A DNA stretch of 64,000 nucleotides from Enchytraeus crypticus (GCA_905160935.1 CAJHZI010000191.1:160001-224000); one strand, 5' to 3'. Shown: positions 43,796-54,842, counted from the first letter of the stretch. Numbers and translations are program-made. The notes: generated by a model not told the origin, from the sequence alone.

Positions 43796-44215
43796 GAATT
43801 GAGATAAAAACTTAGGGTTAAAAATTATTTTATGAAAAGTCTGTATACTTAATAAAATCCTTTTATTATAATCAATACAATTGGTATCCTAAGATTTAGT
43901 GGTAATATATTTGTGCCTCTATTGCGACATACTTTGTACGGCCTTTGTAGAAATCACGGTGGCGTGATGAAATTTTTAACGTATCATTTGCAGCGGTGGG
44001 ATATAACTGCATTGTATCGCTAACCCTGTTACTATGATTAATGTTCAATAATTCTACCAACATTTCCCTATATTTCTCATCTTCCTCTGTTACGCCTTCA
44101 ACTCACGGCCGCTTTGTGGAACAATCACAGAGAGGCTGTTGTCATTCGGTGATTTCTACCACGCTATAAACATCGAGAAAAATATTATTAATGTTTGAGT
44201 GGAATCCGGAGCAGA
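43796..44215. other. Unique sequence, no gene recognised
   Basis: Nothing identifiable. Confidence 0.5.
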
Positions 44216-44219
44216 AGTG

Positions 44220-44336
44220 ACGAAGTGTTGAATCAATGTTGCGTCCTAGCTGAGGTGATGAAGTGTTGTGTCAGTGTTGTGTTAGTGTTGTGTCAGTGTT
44301 GTGTCAGCGTTGTGTCAGTGTTGTGTCAGTGTTGTG
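44220..44336. repeat. 11-bp tandem repeat GTGTTGTGTCA
   Basis: About eight units between 44255 and 44336 with T/A and C/T changes. The first units (GTGTTGAATCA, GTGTTGCGTC) are more diverged. Confidence 0.85.
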
Positions 44337-44735
44337 ACCTAGTTTTACTGTAGAATAGCTCAAACGAATACGGGGGACAAGAGAGAAGAGACGAGAGAAT
44401 TTTGTCGTAAGATGATCTTTGAAAAACTCATTATGAAAACACATGTGATTGAATGATACTGCAATATGATCGTTGATCTTCATAAGTTTAATGCATTGTT
44501 TCGAGCATTTAACAATAAATTTTAAAATTATTGTTTGGCTACATAACATTTAACTGCCTATCATCAGTTCCGTTGGATCGGCATTACAAGATTTCGATAT
44601 TGTGTTTCAAAGTTGAAGACTAATATTTAATTTGTGTATAACTAAAATTGTCAATCTTCTAATTATGAATTAAGTATTTCGTGGGTAAGGGGCTAACTAA
44701 TTTCCAAAGAGTATTAATTCCTTCTGTTGCTCTTT
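44337..44735. other. Unique sequence, no gene recognised
   Basis: Nothing identifiable. Confidence 0.5.
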
Positions 44736-44744
44736 TGATCTCTA

Positions 44745-45040
44745 CGAAGAAAGATGAAGAGCAGATATCTGCTTTTGAAAAGAAGTGTGCTAAGCGAATA
44801 CATCGATGGATATATGGATGGACTTGGCATGTACAGTGCTGCTGTGGAAAGGCTTGAGGAAATATAATATAATAAGTCCAAAATAGGAAGTTTTGATGTT
44901 ACGGGCATGTGATAAAAACAGCCCTACTGTGGAAAATGCGATAATTACAAGCATGGTTCAGGGTAACAGGAGAAGAGGACGACTTTTCATGGGATGGATG
45001 GATAATAACGTATAGAACAGTGTAGGGCTTAAGGGGAAGA
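44745..45040 (+). pseudogene. LINE ORF2 C-terminal remnant, heavily decayed
   Basis: Fragments in different plus frames follow the order expected for an RTE-like ORF2 C terminus. First comes KDEEQISAFEKKCAKRIHRW (resembling the x-AFE-x-x-C-x-RRI-x-R-I segment after the reverse transcriptase). Next is RKF-stop-CYGHVIKTALLWKM (LR-x-x-GHV-x-R). Last is VQGNRRRGRLFMGWMDNNV, stop, NSVGLK (GKR-x-RGR-x-x-x-x-WID-x-x-x-x-x-x-GL). At least two frame changes and several stops are needed. It is an independent remnant from the one at 34371. Confidence 0.7.
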
Positions 45041-45116
45041 GCATTGTTGCTTGTATCCAAATCAAGAACTACCTGATGGAAAACTTTTATTCAACTCTTA
45101 TTTGTCCTATCTTCTG

Positions 45117-45215
45117 CTGATTAAACTAAGGTTAACGTTAGTTTCCTCAATCGAAAACGTTGTCAGTGACGGGCGAGCCCAGGATTTGAACCCCGCACAT
45201 ACTGATCTGCGATCT
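45117..45215 (-). mobile_element. SINE-1, truncated reverse copy
   Basis: The minus strand keeps the B box (GGGGTTCAAATCCTGGGCTC) and the tail (CGTCACTGACAACGTTTTCG, AACTAACGTTAACC). The A-box half is missing beyond 45215. Confidence 0.85.
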
Positions 45216-45371
45216 TTTGTTCAAGATCTTTTTCTGTTTCTATTTACAGTAATTGATGCTGCGCTGTTCGTAGCTGTGTGATGCTCTGAATGGGTTATTA
45301 TGCGTGAAATAAACGAGAAAATAATATAATGCGAATAAATAAATGAGGGCGTAGCAAAAGATGAGGATAGT

Positions 45372-45700
45372 AACTTTTTTTGTTTTGTCTGTTTGTTCGT
45401 ATACACATGATATACCGCATGTGCTACATAGTTTCCTTTCTTGGTTTCTGTTTTTGTAGTTTTCGTTATTTCCTCCAGTCCTCTCCATGGTTATTAGTAA
45501 TCGTTGCCTTTTGTTGGAGCATCAATTGCAGCCGGTGCAGATTTAAGAATAACCTTCTAACACCCTCGGGATTTTTTTCTTTCATAGCTGTCAACACTCG
45601 GTCTTCCAAGGTGATCGCTCACAAAGTACTAACCGGCGCGATGGAGCTTAACTTCGTTTAACTGACGCGCAGCTTAACTGAGTGCGCTAAATCCCGCCAA
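45372..45700 (-). mobile_element. tRNA/5S composite SINE, copy B, uninterrupted
   Basis: Minus strand, 5' to 3': GGATTTAGCGCACTCAGTTA (A-box region, two mismatches), AGCTGCGCGTCAGTTAAACG, then a 5S-like segment. That segment reads GAAGTTAAGCTCCATCGCGC, CGGTTAGTACTTTGTGAGCG, ATCACCTTGGAAGACCGAGT, GTTG. Conserved 5S rRNA landmarks in the same order are GAAGCTAAGC, GGTTAGTACTT and the CCTGGGAATACCGGGTGCTG end. The body then matches copy A. It ends in an A-rich tail (CAAACAGACAAAACAAAAAA). Confidence 0.85.
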
Positions 45701-46016
45701 CTTGAAAGAATTTGCTGTAATCAGAAACAGTGTATGCTGAAAAACGAAGTAGGGTGCAGTGAAATCAGAAACAGTTAAAGCTGAAAGCAAATCATTGCGT
45801 ATAGTAAACTGAATCAGGGTTCTCTGAGAACATAATCAGGGAGCTCCGAAAACAGAAACACGGGGCGCTGATGGGCTGATGGAAAAGAATGAACTGCGTA
45901 GGGTCACGTGCGGAAGAGTTATGTAAGTGGGAGGTCTATAGGGAGAGAGACGGAGATTGGTTTTAAGATGAGAGGAGATTGAAGAAAAAGTCGTTAGGGA
46001 GCAATTGAGAGAAGTT

Positions 46017-46017
<1 letters not shown>

Positions 46018-46054
<37 letters not shown>

Positions 46055-46062
46055 ACAGAGAG

Positions 46063-46112
<50 letters not shown>

Positions 46113-46175
46113 TGAAAGAAAACGAATGAGAAGGAGAGGCAAGAAGAAAGATGAAAATTGAGAGAGAGATATATA
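46018..46175. repeat. (GA)n microsatellite
   Basis: Two GA runs (46018-46046 and 46071-46110) separated by AAACAGAGAGAAACAG, then a purine-rich tail. Confidence 0.95.
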
Positions 46176-46385
46176 GAAAGGTTATGAAAATGAATAAACT
46201 ATTGTTCATTTAAAATTCATTGAGCCACCATAGTATAGGCACAGTCGATTTTATTAATAAGTTTCGACAACGTTGGGCAAAATTTACCAAAGTCTATATA
46301 ATACAAAAATAATATGCATAATTTTGTGTATCGTTTCAATATAATATTGTGAGAAGGTGAATATTAATAATTCTACATAAGCTTT
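46176..46385. other. AT-rich unique sequence
   Basis: Nothing identifiable. Confidence 0.5.
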
Positions 46386-46457
46386 ATATATATACATATA
46401 TATATAAAGTTGTTTAACTGTCTATATATATATTATATATATATATAAATATATATA

Positions 46458-46500
<43 letters not shown>
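46386..46500. repeat. (AT)n microsatellite
   Basis: TA alternation with AAAG, CTG and AAA interruptions. The purest part is about 46466-46499. Confidence 0.95.
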
Positions 46501-46501
<1 letters not shown>

Positions 46502-46654
46502 CGCCACTTGGGCAACCAAAGCAGGTAGGGAACATAACAAAAAAGCAAACACGCAACAAACGAAGAAAAGAAATATACAAAGAAACTAATATCCTGCATT
46601 TCGACACGTAGACCTATGCAACAAAGCACATAGGCCTAATTATTATCGTAAAAA

Positions 46655-46868
46655 CTCGCAATCACACATACACGCATGTAAACACTTACAAGCACATACA
46701 CTCGCAAACAAGCAAACATAATCACACATACAAGTACACGCATGCAAACACACAAAAGCATGCATGCAAACGTGCAAGCACACGCACACAATCGCACATA
46801 CACCCATACAAGCGCGCACGCACACAAACACACATTCACGCATACAATAACACATACACGCACTTATA
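46655..46868. repeat. Cryptic CACATACACGCA repeat
   Basis: Irregular ACACATACACGCA / CAAGCACA / ACGCATGCAAAC repeats. The Cys/Val-rich minus frames of ~80 residues are translations of GTGTGT-type DNA and not a cysteine-rich protein. Confidence 0.85.
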
Positions 46869-48875
46869 CTTGTACAGTGGCAATCATCGTTCAATTCGGA
46901 CTGAACAAATCTTATTTCTTGTTCAGTCTGTTACATCAAACAATCGAGAATCAGAATTTATCTCTATGGCTCTTGTCCTTCAACTCATACCATCGTGTAT
47001 CGTCAAAAAGTCAACTTAATTACGAAATCACCGAATACGCTACTTTTTAACTTTACAAAATGTAGGACTTAGTTGAGCGCTTGCGATCAGTTATTTTTTT
47101 ATCCAGAAATTGGAAGACCAGCTATGCAATAATTATTTTCTTCCGGATTCACGACCTGAAGACACCATGAGCGATTTTATTGCGGGTTCTTTATTAATAT
47201 ACTAATATTAATGTCAATATCGCATGTTAATAAATATTAATATTGCTTTAACATGTTTGTTACGGGGCGATATTGCTTGTTGTTTTTGGTTTGTTGTTGA
47301 GGGTTTGTTGTTTAAGGTTTGTTGTTTATGATTTGTTGTGAGTTTGTTATGGTTTTGAATTTGGTTAGAGAAACTTAACAATAATCCAGTTATTCAGCTC
47401 ATGATTACAATTGAACTCTGTAAAGTAGTCTCGAAGACCGAGTTCGGCCATGACACTACTATATAAGTTTTCGTTGGTAATAATAATAATAATCCAACCG
47501 GAAGCTTTGTGGCAAATAAGAGTCGACTAAGAGTACTTTTAAGAGTGATGTAGAAGAATTAAAGGCTAAAGTCAAATAAAGATTTGTACCTACTGATCCA
47601 ATGTCGAATAACAGGCCACCGGCTCAGCCCATATGTCAAGTATTCTATGGTTGAATGGTTTGCAAGACTGCATTTTGTAAACACAGTCAAATTAGTAAGT
47701 AAATGGTCAACACATTTATGAATTTTTCACCGTACTTCATTTTATTTACAGTGACCATTTGTGCACTAAGCTACTTTCTCTCTTTTATGGTCTAAGAGCT
47801 TCAAATACTCAAATACGTAGCAATTTCATGTGCGATGAAAGGTCCAATTTTAGCAATGGTAGTAAATATTGTTTACTTTACGAGAAATGTTTAATTAATA
47901 TAGAAACAACTTGATTGTTAGGCAAATGCATGTAGTTTTGAAAAATGGTCGATTATAGAGAAGGATTGTTGGGAACTTTAAGTGCTCGTAATGTTAATGT
48001 TGATATTTCTGTTGCAGGGTAATGCTGACAAAGACGTTATCTCGAAGGTTTGATCCTGCGACTTCTTGCTTATGATCAAAGTGTCCTATCAGCTCGGCTT
48101 TCTAGTGAAACAGTAAGATTAAACTTTATTATAATTTTGCATTGAATTCTATTAAACCGCGAAGCACTGGTGAGAGAACTGTACAATTCAGAGCGTGGAA
48201 GATTTGCATTACAAACTGCATTAAATCTATATGAGGTATCAGCCTGGATTTATTGGTTACCGCTCAGTACATCCACATCTGGTCAAGGTCAGCTCACGGA
48301 TCGTTGTGCGATTGTAAAAATGGGACTAGATGAGAAGAGGATTGAAAGCTAATTAATGTTGGATCTATCTGATGGCTACAGACTCGCCTCAGATAGGGAA
48401 CGAGAAATAGAGGGGGATTGGGGCATAGGGGGAATTGATTCTAGCAACTTAGTGGTTTATATGGACAAGGGGTTTGAAAGTTTGGGGGCTGAGCACATAG
48501 GGTAATCTGAGGACTACCACCCACTAGTATCATCCTTGCTGTAGATCCTAGATAAGTGTACCACAGCTACGATAAGTGTAGAACTCATGCGGCCGAACGA
48601 AAATACATTGTCTTTTTATCCGCTATAGGCTATACATATTTTTTGCTAATAATAGAAGAGATGAAATAGGAATATTGGATAAACGGAAATCGTTTAGTAT
48701 AGTCGAGCGGAAAAAACATCAGTAAAAACTCCTAACCCGCTGCGCATTAGTGGTTTTACGTAGAATAAGACAGGCATGTTAGTATTTTTCGTCTGTTCTA
48801 AACAGTTGCTACTTTAGGCATGTAAAAATAGCAATAGTTTCACTATCGTTCCTATTCCTAATGTCATTGTTGATC
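46869..48875. other. Unique sequence, no gene recognised
   Basis: A degenerate GGTTTGTTGTT repeat lies at about 47280-47345 and an (AAT)n at 47478-47492. The 60-residue frame at 48170 is unrecognised. Confidence 0.5.
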
Positions 48876-48879
48876 ATAT

Positions 48880-51005
48880 CACTTGATACTATCATTGTGG
48901 AGACTATCACTGTTGATACTGATACTCTTGATACAATTACTTTTGATACCATTACTTGATACTACACTGTTGATACTGATACTGTGGGTATTTCATGATA
49001 ATATTACTTAATACTATCACTATTGATACTATCACTATTGATACTATCACTTGATATTGGCATTGTTGATACTATCACTATTGATACTATCACTATTGAT
49101 ACTATCACTTGATATTGGCATTGTTGATACTATCACTATTGATACTATCACTATTGATACTATCACTTGATATTGGCATTGATACTATCACTATTGATAC
49201 TATCACTATTGATACTATCACTTGATATTGGCATTGTTGATACTATCACTATTGATACTATCACTTGATATTGGCATTGTTGATACTATCACTGTTGATA
49301 CTATCACTATTGATACTATCACTTGATATTGGCATTGTTGATACTATCACTATTGATACTATCACTTGATATTGGCATTGTTGATACTATCACTATTGAT
49401 ACTATCACTATTGATACTATCACTTGATATTGGCATGTGATACTATCACTGTTGATACTATCACTATTGATACTATCACTTGATATTGGCATTGTTGATA
49501 CTATCACTATTATATAGCACTTATATTGGCATTGTTTGATACTATCACTATTGATACTGATCACTTTATATTGGCATTGGTTGTACTATCACTGTTGATA
49601 CTATCACTATTGATACTATCACTTGATATTGGCATTGTTGATACTATCACTGTTGATACTATCACTATTGATACTATCACTTGATATTGGCATTGTTGAT
49701 ACTATCACTGTTGATACTATCACTATTGATACTATCACTTGATATTGGCATTGTTGATACTATCACTATTGATACTATCACTTGATATTCGCATTGTTGA
49801 TACTATCACTGTTGATACTATCACTATTGATACTATCACTTGATATTGGCATTGTTGATACTATCACTGTTGATACTATCACTATTGATACTATCACTTG
49901 ATATTGGCATTGTTGATACTATCACTATTGATACTATCACTTGATATTGGCATTGTTGATACTATCACTGTTGATACTATCACTATTGATACTATCACTT
50001 GATATTGGCATTGTTGATACTATCACTGTTGATACTATCACTATTGATACTATCACTTGATATTGGCATTGTTGATACTATCACTGTTGATACTATCACT
50101 ATTGATACTATCACTTGATATTGGCATTGTTGATACTATCACTGTTGATACTATCACTATTGATACTATCACTTGATATTGGCATTGTTGATACTATCAC
50201 TGTTGATACTATCACTATTGATACTATCACTTGATATTGGCATTGTTGATACTATCACTGTTGATACTATCACTATTGATACTATCACTTGATATTGGCA
50301 TTGTTGATACTATCACTGTTGATACTATCACTATTGATACTATCACTTGATATTGGCATTGTTGATACTATCACTGTTGATACTATCACTATTGATACTA
50401 TCACTTGATATTGGCATTGTTGATACTATCACTGTTGATACTATCACTATTGATACTATCACTTGATATTGGCATTGTTGATACTATCACTGTTGATACT
50501 ATCACTATTGATACTATCACTTGATATTGGCATTGTTGATACTATCACTGTTGATGCTATCACTATTGATACTATCACTTGATATTGGCATTGTTGATAC
50601 TATCACTGTTGATACTATCACTATTGATACTATCACTTGATATTGGCATTGTTGATACTATCACTGTTGATACTATCACTATTGATACTATCACTTGATA
50701 TTGGCATTGTTGATACTATCACTTGATATTGGCATTGATACTATCACTTGATATTGGCATTGTTGATACTATCACTATTGATACTATCACTTGATATTGG
50801 CATTGTTGATACTATCACTGTTGATGCTCTCGTATGATACTATCACTGTTGATGCTCTCGTATGATACTATCACTGTTGATGCTCTCGTATGATACTATC
50901 ACTGTTGATGCTCTCGTATGATACTATCACTGTTGATACTATCACTTGATACTGCCACTATTGATACTATCACTTGATACTGCCACTATTGATACTGCAC
51001 TCTTA
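48880..51005. repeat. Higher-order minisatellite, 58-bp unit of 15-bp subunits
   Basis: The basic subunit is TTGATACTATCACTG (15 bp, last base G or A). The dominant higher-order unit is three subunits plus TGATATTGGCATT: 15+15+15+13 = 58 bp. From about 49590 to 50700 consecutive units are nearly identical, with rare single changes (ATTCGC near 49790, GATGCTATC near 50554). The left edge (48880-49050) is made of degenerate subunits. The right edge (50820-50935) switches to a GATGCTCTCGTATGATACTA module repeated four times. Roughly 30-35 TGATATTGGCATT spacers are visible. Confidence 0.97.
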
Positions 51006-51645
51006 GCATTAATGCTATCACATGATACTTTCGCTGTATTGATTAAAGACTGGGTCTGATCACAAATCACCGTCACTGCAGGACTGGGAAGTGGAAGCTA
51101 TTAGCGAGTCGTATAGGCAATTAAATTCTTCATTAAATCCCCACACCCGGACTGTAGCAGCTGATCTTCAGCTTGTTAGCTATGGAAACAGTAACGGACT
51201 CTGATATGCAAACGAAAAACTGTAATTTCGCATTAATGTTTACGAGCTTAAATTGCGTATTAACTTTCGAAAAGTTAATTGAGATTGAAATTTTGCACGA
51301 GGTATATTTTCAATTTAAGCATTGTTTTATAACTATATTAGCAGTTTTTCATATTTAATGTATTTGAAATAAATGAGATGGAATAGCTTTGGAAATATTA
51401 AAGTTCTATCTGTGTAACGTAGCCAACAATAAATCTTTTGTCAGTTGAAGGAGTTTAATTGTCGTTTGGTCCCCTTGTTCCGAGCACCATCTAGATATCT
51501 ATATATTTCTTGACTGTAAATCCAAATATCTGGAGATTCGCCTACAAAATCTCTTGTTTATCAGAAACTACTATAAACAATTCGAATTATGAGCTATAAA
51601 TAGAACTTGTTTTCTTTACATGTCGAGTTCTCGTACTATTGCATA
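51006..51645. other. Unique sequence, no gene recognised
   Basis: Nothing identifiable. Confidence 0.5.
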
Positions 51646-51647
51646 TC

Positions 51648-51900
51648 TCAGCGCATAGCATAACATAGCATACCATAGCATAACTTAACATAGCATAACT
51701 TAACATAGCATAACATAACATAATATAATATAATGTAACATAGCGTAACATAACATAACATAACAGACATAGCGTACCATAACATAGCATAACATAACAT
51801 AGCATAGCATACCATAGCATAATATACCATAGCATATCATATCATAGCATGGCATAGCATAACATAACATAACATGACATAACATGACTTGATATAAAAT
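51648..51900. repeat. Pentamer tandem repeat ATAGC/ATAAC
   Basis: About 50 five-base units, mainly ATAGC and ATAAC with ATACC, ATGGC and ATATA variants. The Met/Leu/Cys/Tyr-rich minus frames of 60-95 residues come from this tract. Confidence 0.95.
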
Positions 51901-53330
51901 AACTATACAAAATATAACACTGTAGAAAGAGAATGACATTATGCAAGTACATTTGCCAAAACTCAAGTAACCGCTCAAGTATGGCACGATTCTCGGTGCT
52001 CTCTGTATGTTTTAATACAGACCCTATTTGCAATCTCTAGAGAATTGCAGTTTGTCAACCAATGTCAGTTAAGTGGATCAAAATTGGTGATCTGTCACAT
52101 TTATTTTCAAACTTTTTCAACTTTGTTCCAAGGTCTTTCATATTAGGAGTTATTTATATGCAAGTCTCCTACAAGCTGCTTTGAAGTAAAATAAAAATAG
52201 TTCAGTACAGATAAACAATTTATCTGTACTGAAATTTTTTCTTTTACTTTAAACTCTTTTACTTTTAAATATTAATTGTGAATGTCGATACGTCAGTATA
52301 TGTTAAAAGGCACAATTATTGGGAAATTTAACACATACTGGAATACCGACAGTAAAAATTATTTTGCTAAATTATTCTCTAATCTCTTAATAATAAAATA
52401 CAGTTTTTAGAGAGAAAAATTAATAAATTACATAGGCGATATCATCTTGATCTGATCCCATTTTTTAATTTTCTTTATTTAAATTTAAAAGGAATTGATC
52501 ATAGTGGTTAGGACCCGGTTAACATTACACAGACAATGTTGTGGCATTTTTACTATATGGGCTTAGATGCTTCTCTGGACTATACCTTATTTTATAATTT
52601 TAGTTTTGGTTTTGGAGAGGCTTAAATGGCTAGTATCGGTTTTAACGTTAGTTTTTTCTAACGACAGGATATCAATGGCAATCGTTTCTATGTTCTGAAT
52701 ATAGTAATTATCCGCAGTATGATACTTAACCCATGATGCCATTGACTAAACCTAAAGAAATTTCAAACGGAAAATTAATGTACTTTTGAGGTTACAAATT
52801 TCACTTCTCTAGCAAGTTTTGGACACATCCTTTTTCATAAATACAGTAGATGTTATACAAAAAAATCTGAAATAAAAAATTGTTTCACTTAATGCGAACT
52901 CGGAGTAAGTACGTCGAGATGATATCGACAGCGATCACATAAACAAATCGATTTTTAGAAACATTGTCGATCAGAATTGTTCTGATATGTTGCCCATAGC
53001 TTTATCTCTCAGACCTCGTGTCCAAACAATACCTCACTCACATTTATATCCTTTCATACTCCATCTCTCTGCGCAAACTTCTCTTATCTCCATCCCTCTG
53101 GAGTCCCGCAGTGACATCTCTCCAATTCTCCGGTTATATATCGCAGCAACCTAACTGTACTCAGTTGTCAGAGATCTAGTCATGGTATGGTTATTTGTAC
53201 CAAATTGTTAATCAATTTATTGCGATACATAAGTTAATGGTCTTGATTGATTATTTAATTCTACACGTCTATATATAAAAATTCTAAAATCTAAATGTAA
53301 TTGTAATGTAAATGTAATTTTAAATGAATA
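51901..53330. other. AT-rich sequence with two hairpins, no gene
   Basis: The perfect hairpin at 52201-52233 is listed separately. A longer imperfect one lies at about 52283-52348 (TCAGTATATGTTAAA pairs roughly with TTTAACACATACTGGA). No gene recognised. Confidence 0.5.
52201..52233. repeat. Perfect 15-bp hairpin with 3-nt loop
   Basis: TTCAGTACAGATAAA at 52201-52215 pairs with TTTATCTGTACTGAA at 52219-52233 around CAA. A T run follows (52235-52242). Confidence 0.9.
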
Positions 53331-53332
53331 TG

Positions 53333-53372
53333 CACAGTATATATATAATATACATATATATATATATATATC
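53333..53372. repeat. (AT)n microsatellite
   Basis: TA alternation directly before a family C copy. Confidence 0.9.
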
Positions 53373-53596
53373 ACAATCATCATCATCATCATCTTCCCTT
53401 GAATCCCAGTTTAACTAGGGTCGGGATACGAAGAAACTGTCTCAAATCCTCTCTGTCCTACATCACACCACCATTCATTCTCCTATTTGAGACTTTTCCA
53501 TTCTAAAGCACTAAGATTCATACCAACGTCAGAAAAGGCATTCGGTTGGTGAGCGCCTAGTCTCCAAAAATTGCTACAAAAATTTAAACGAATATA
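53373..53596 (+). mobile_element. Family C copy with internal inversion
   Basis: 53373-53503 is in the forward order ((CAT)n, CTTCCCTTGAATCCCAGTTT, GTCGGGATACGAAGAAACTG, TTGAGACTTTTCCATTC). 53504-53593 is in the reverse order (ATTCATACCAACGTCAGAAA, GGCATTCGGTTGGTGAGCGC, TCTCCAAAAATTGCTAC, TTTAAACGAAT). The second part is exactly the segment that should follow, but flipped. Confidence 0.85.
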
Positions 53597-54485
53597 TATA
53601 TATATATATAATTGGTATCTAAGCAATATACAATTAGCCACCTGTAATAATGTGTTGCCACCAGTAACAACGTAGCCTTCAGTAACAATATAGTCATCTG
53701 CGTAACGTCCACACCAATAGCAATATAACCACCTATAGTAATACCAGTAATAGTGAAGCCACCACTAGTAAATTAGCCAAGACTAGTAAAATAGTTTAAT
53801 ATTCGGACATACTAAATAAACTATTTTGGTTCTGCAAATGTTGAATGATAAGCGTGATGTGGAATTTGAGTACGAAGTCTTCACATCAGTTATTGCACAC
53901 TGTATAGAGAAAGTTCTCTATTCATAGAAATGTGACAGTAGTGCCTAGGAATGCGGCGAGCAGCTCCGCTTTCAAAACAGTAGCTTAGAAAATTGCTCAT
54001 TCTAAGATTTGCTATTAGTACACTTTTCGCGGATAAATGATTTCAAAGAGACCATTTTCAATTAAAATGTTAGTAGAATAAGCAGCTTAATTAGACAGCT
54101 TCAATACCCCGTTAAATCCAAATATCCATCAGTAATTATGCGAAGTACATGTAGTTGAGGACGAATTTGTGTTATTATTGATCAGAGGATTTAGAGATTC
54201 ATTGAGGTTAATTCACCCCATTTCAACTTGACAGTGTGGATTGAGCAAACCTTTACATTGTGTTCCAAGGCGCTTCTCGACTCAGCTTTATATCTCGACA
54301 TTTTATTGGGATAGAATGGACTGTCTAGAATATTAACTATATAGTATCCCCGGCCAAATTATATAAATTAATTTCGTTCACTGATATTATCAGTCGATTC
54401 CAGGTGAGATAGTTTGTTTAAAGAGGTCATAGAAAGTAGAACTGAAGGAAAGTGAAGCTGAAAAGGAAAACGGAAGGCAGAGAAG
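53597..54485. other. (AT)n then unique sequence with degenerate AGTAAYA repeat
   Basis: Short (AT)n at 53594-53611. 53640-53790 has loose CCACCAGTAACAAYRTAGCC repeats (~27-30 bp). The rest is unrecognised. Confidence 0.55.
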
Positions 54486-54560
54486 AATAGAGGCGTTATA
54501 TACCATGCGTTGTATGGACCTGCCATTAGGTAGTGTACTGAGAGGCAAAAATGGAGGGAG
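54486..54560 (-). mobile_element. Family A core, reverse copy
   Basis: AATAGAGGCGTTATATACCA, GTATGGACCTGCCATTAGGT, AGTGTACTGAGAGG. A GCGTTGTAT insertion splits the usual ACCATGGACC. Confidence 0.75.
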
Positions 54561-54571
54561 ATCAACTGATT

Positions 54572-54677
54572 AATCTATATATACATGTATATATAAATAT
54601 ATATATATACATGTATATACATATAGATAGATACATGTAAGTATATATACATATGTATATGCATATAGTATATATGC

Positions 54678-54715
<38 letters not shown>

Positions 54716-54720
54716 AAAGT
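54572..54720. repeat. AT-rich ATACATGTATAT microsatellite
   Basis: TA alternation with ATACATGTA and GATAGATA interruptions. Confidence 0.95.
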
Positions 54721-54756
54721 TGCCGCTGCATAATGCCTCAGTAACATTAGAAACAA

Positions 54757-54842
54757 ATGATGAAGGACAGAGAGGATTGAGTCAGCCTATTCGTGTCTCG
54801 ACCCTAGTAAAATTGGGATTCAAGGGAAGATGATGATAATGA
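54757..54842 (-). mobile_element. Family C tail fragment, reverse
   Basis: GAAGGACAGAGAGGATTGAG, CTATTCGTGTCTCGACCCTA, TAAAATTGGGATTCAAGGGA, AGATGATGATAATG: the 3' half of the element with its (GAT)n end. Confidence 0.75.

Noticed and set aside
23184..43797. Frames at 23184 and 43588 sharing an MRKLAL-LALPAFY start
   Set aside because: The shared part is the SINE-1 tail. What follows is family C in one case and family E in the other.
36917..45661. Similar open frames at 36917-37135 (-) and 45380-45661 (+), both with a W-LLVIV-F-W...R-RFKN pattern
   Set aside because: They are antisense translations of the two copies of the composite SINE. The similarity is at the DNA level and neither frame is otherwise gene-like.
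45590..45665. A genuine 5S rRNA gene
   Set aside because: Only part of the 5S sequence is represented, with many changes and no 5' third. It is embedded in a repeated ~310-bp element.
46636..46894. Cysteine-rich minus-strand frames that could suggest a secreted cysteine-rich peptide
   Set aside because: They are translations of a CACATACACGCA simple repeat, with no regular cysteine framework or signal peptide.
48880..51005. CRISPR-like array of repeats and spacers
   Set aside because: The spacers are identical, the unit is a higher-order minisatellite, the setting is eukaryotic, and no cas-like gene is present.
51587..52033. Met/Cys/Tyr-rich minus-strand frames of 60-95 residues
   Set aside because: They come from the ATAGC/ATAAC pentamer array, which is open in several frames at once.
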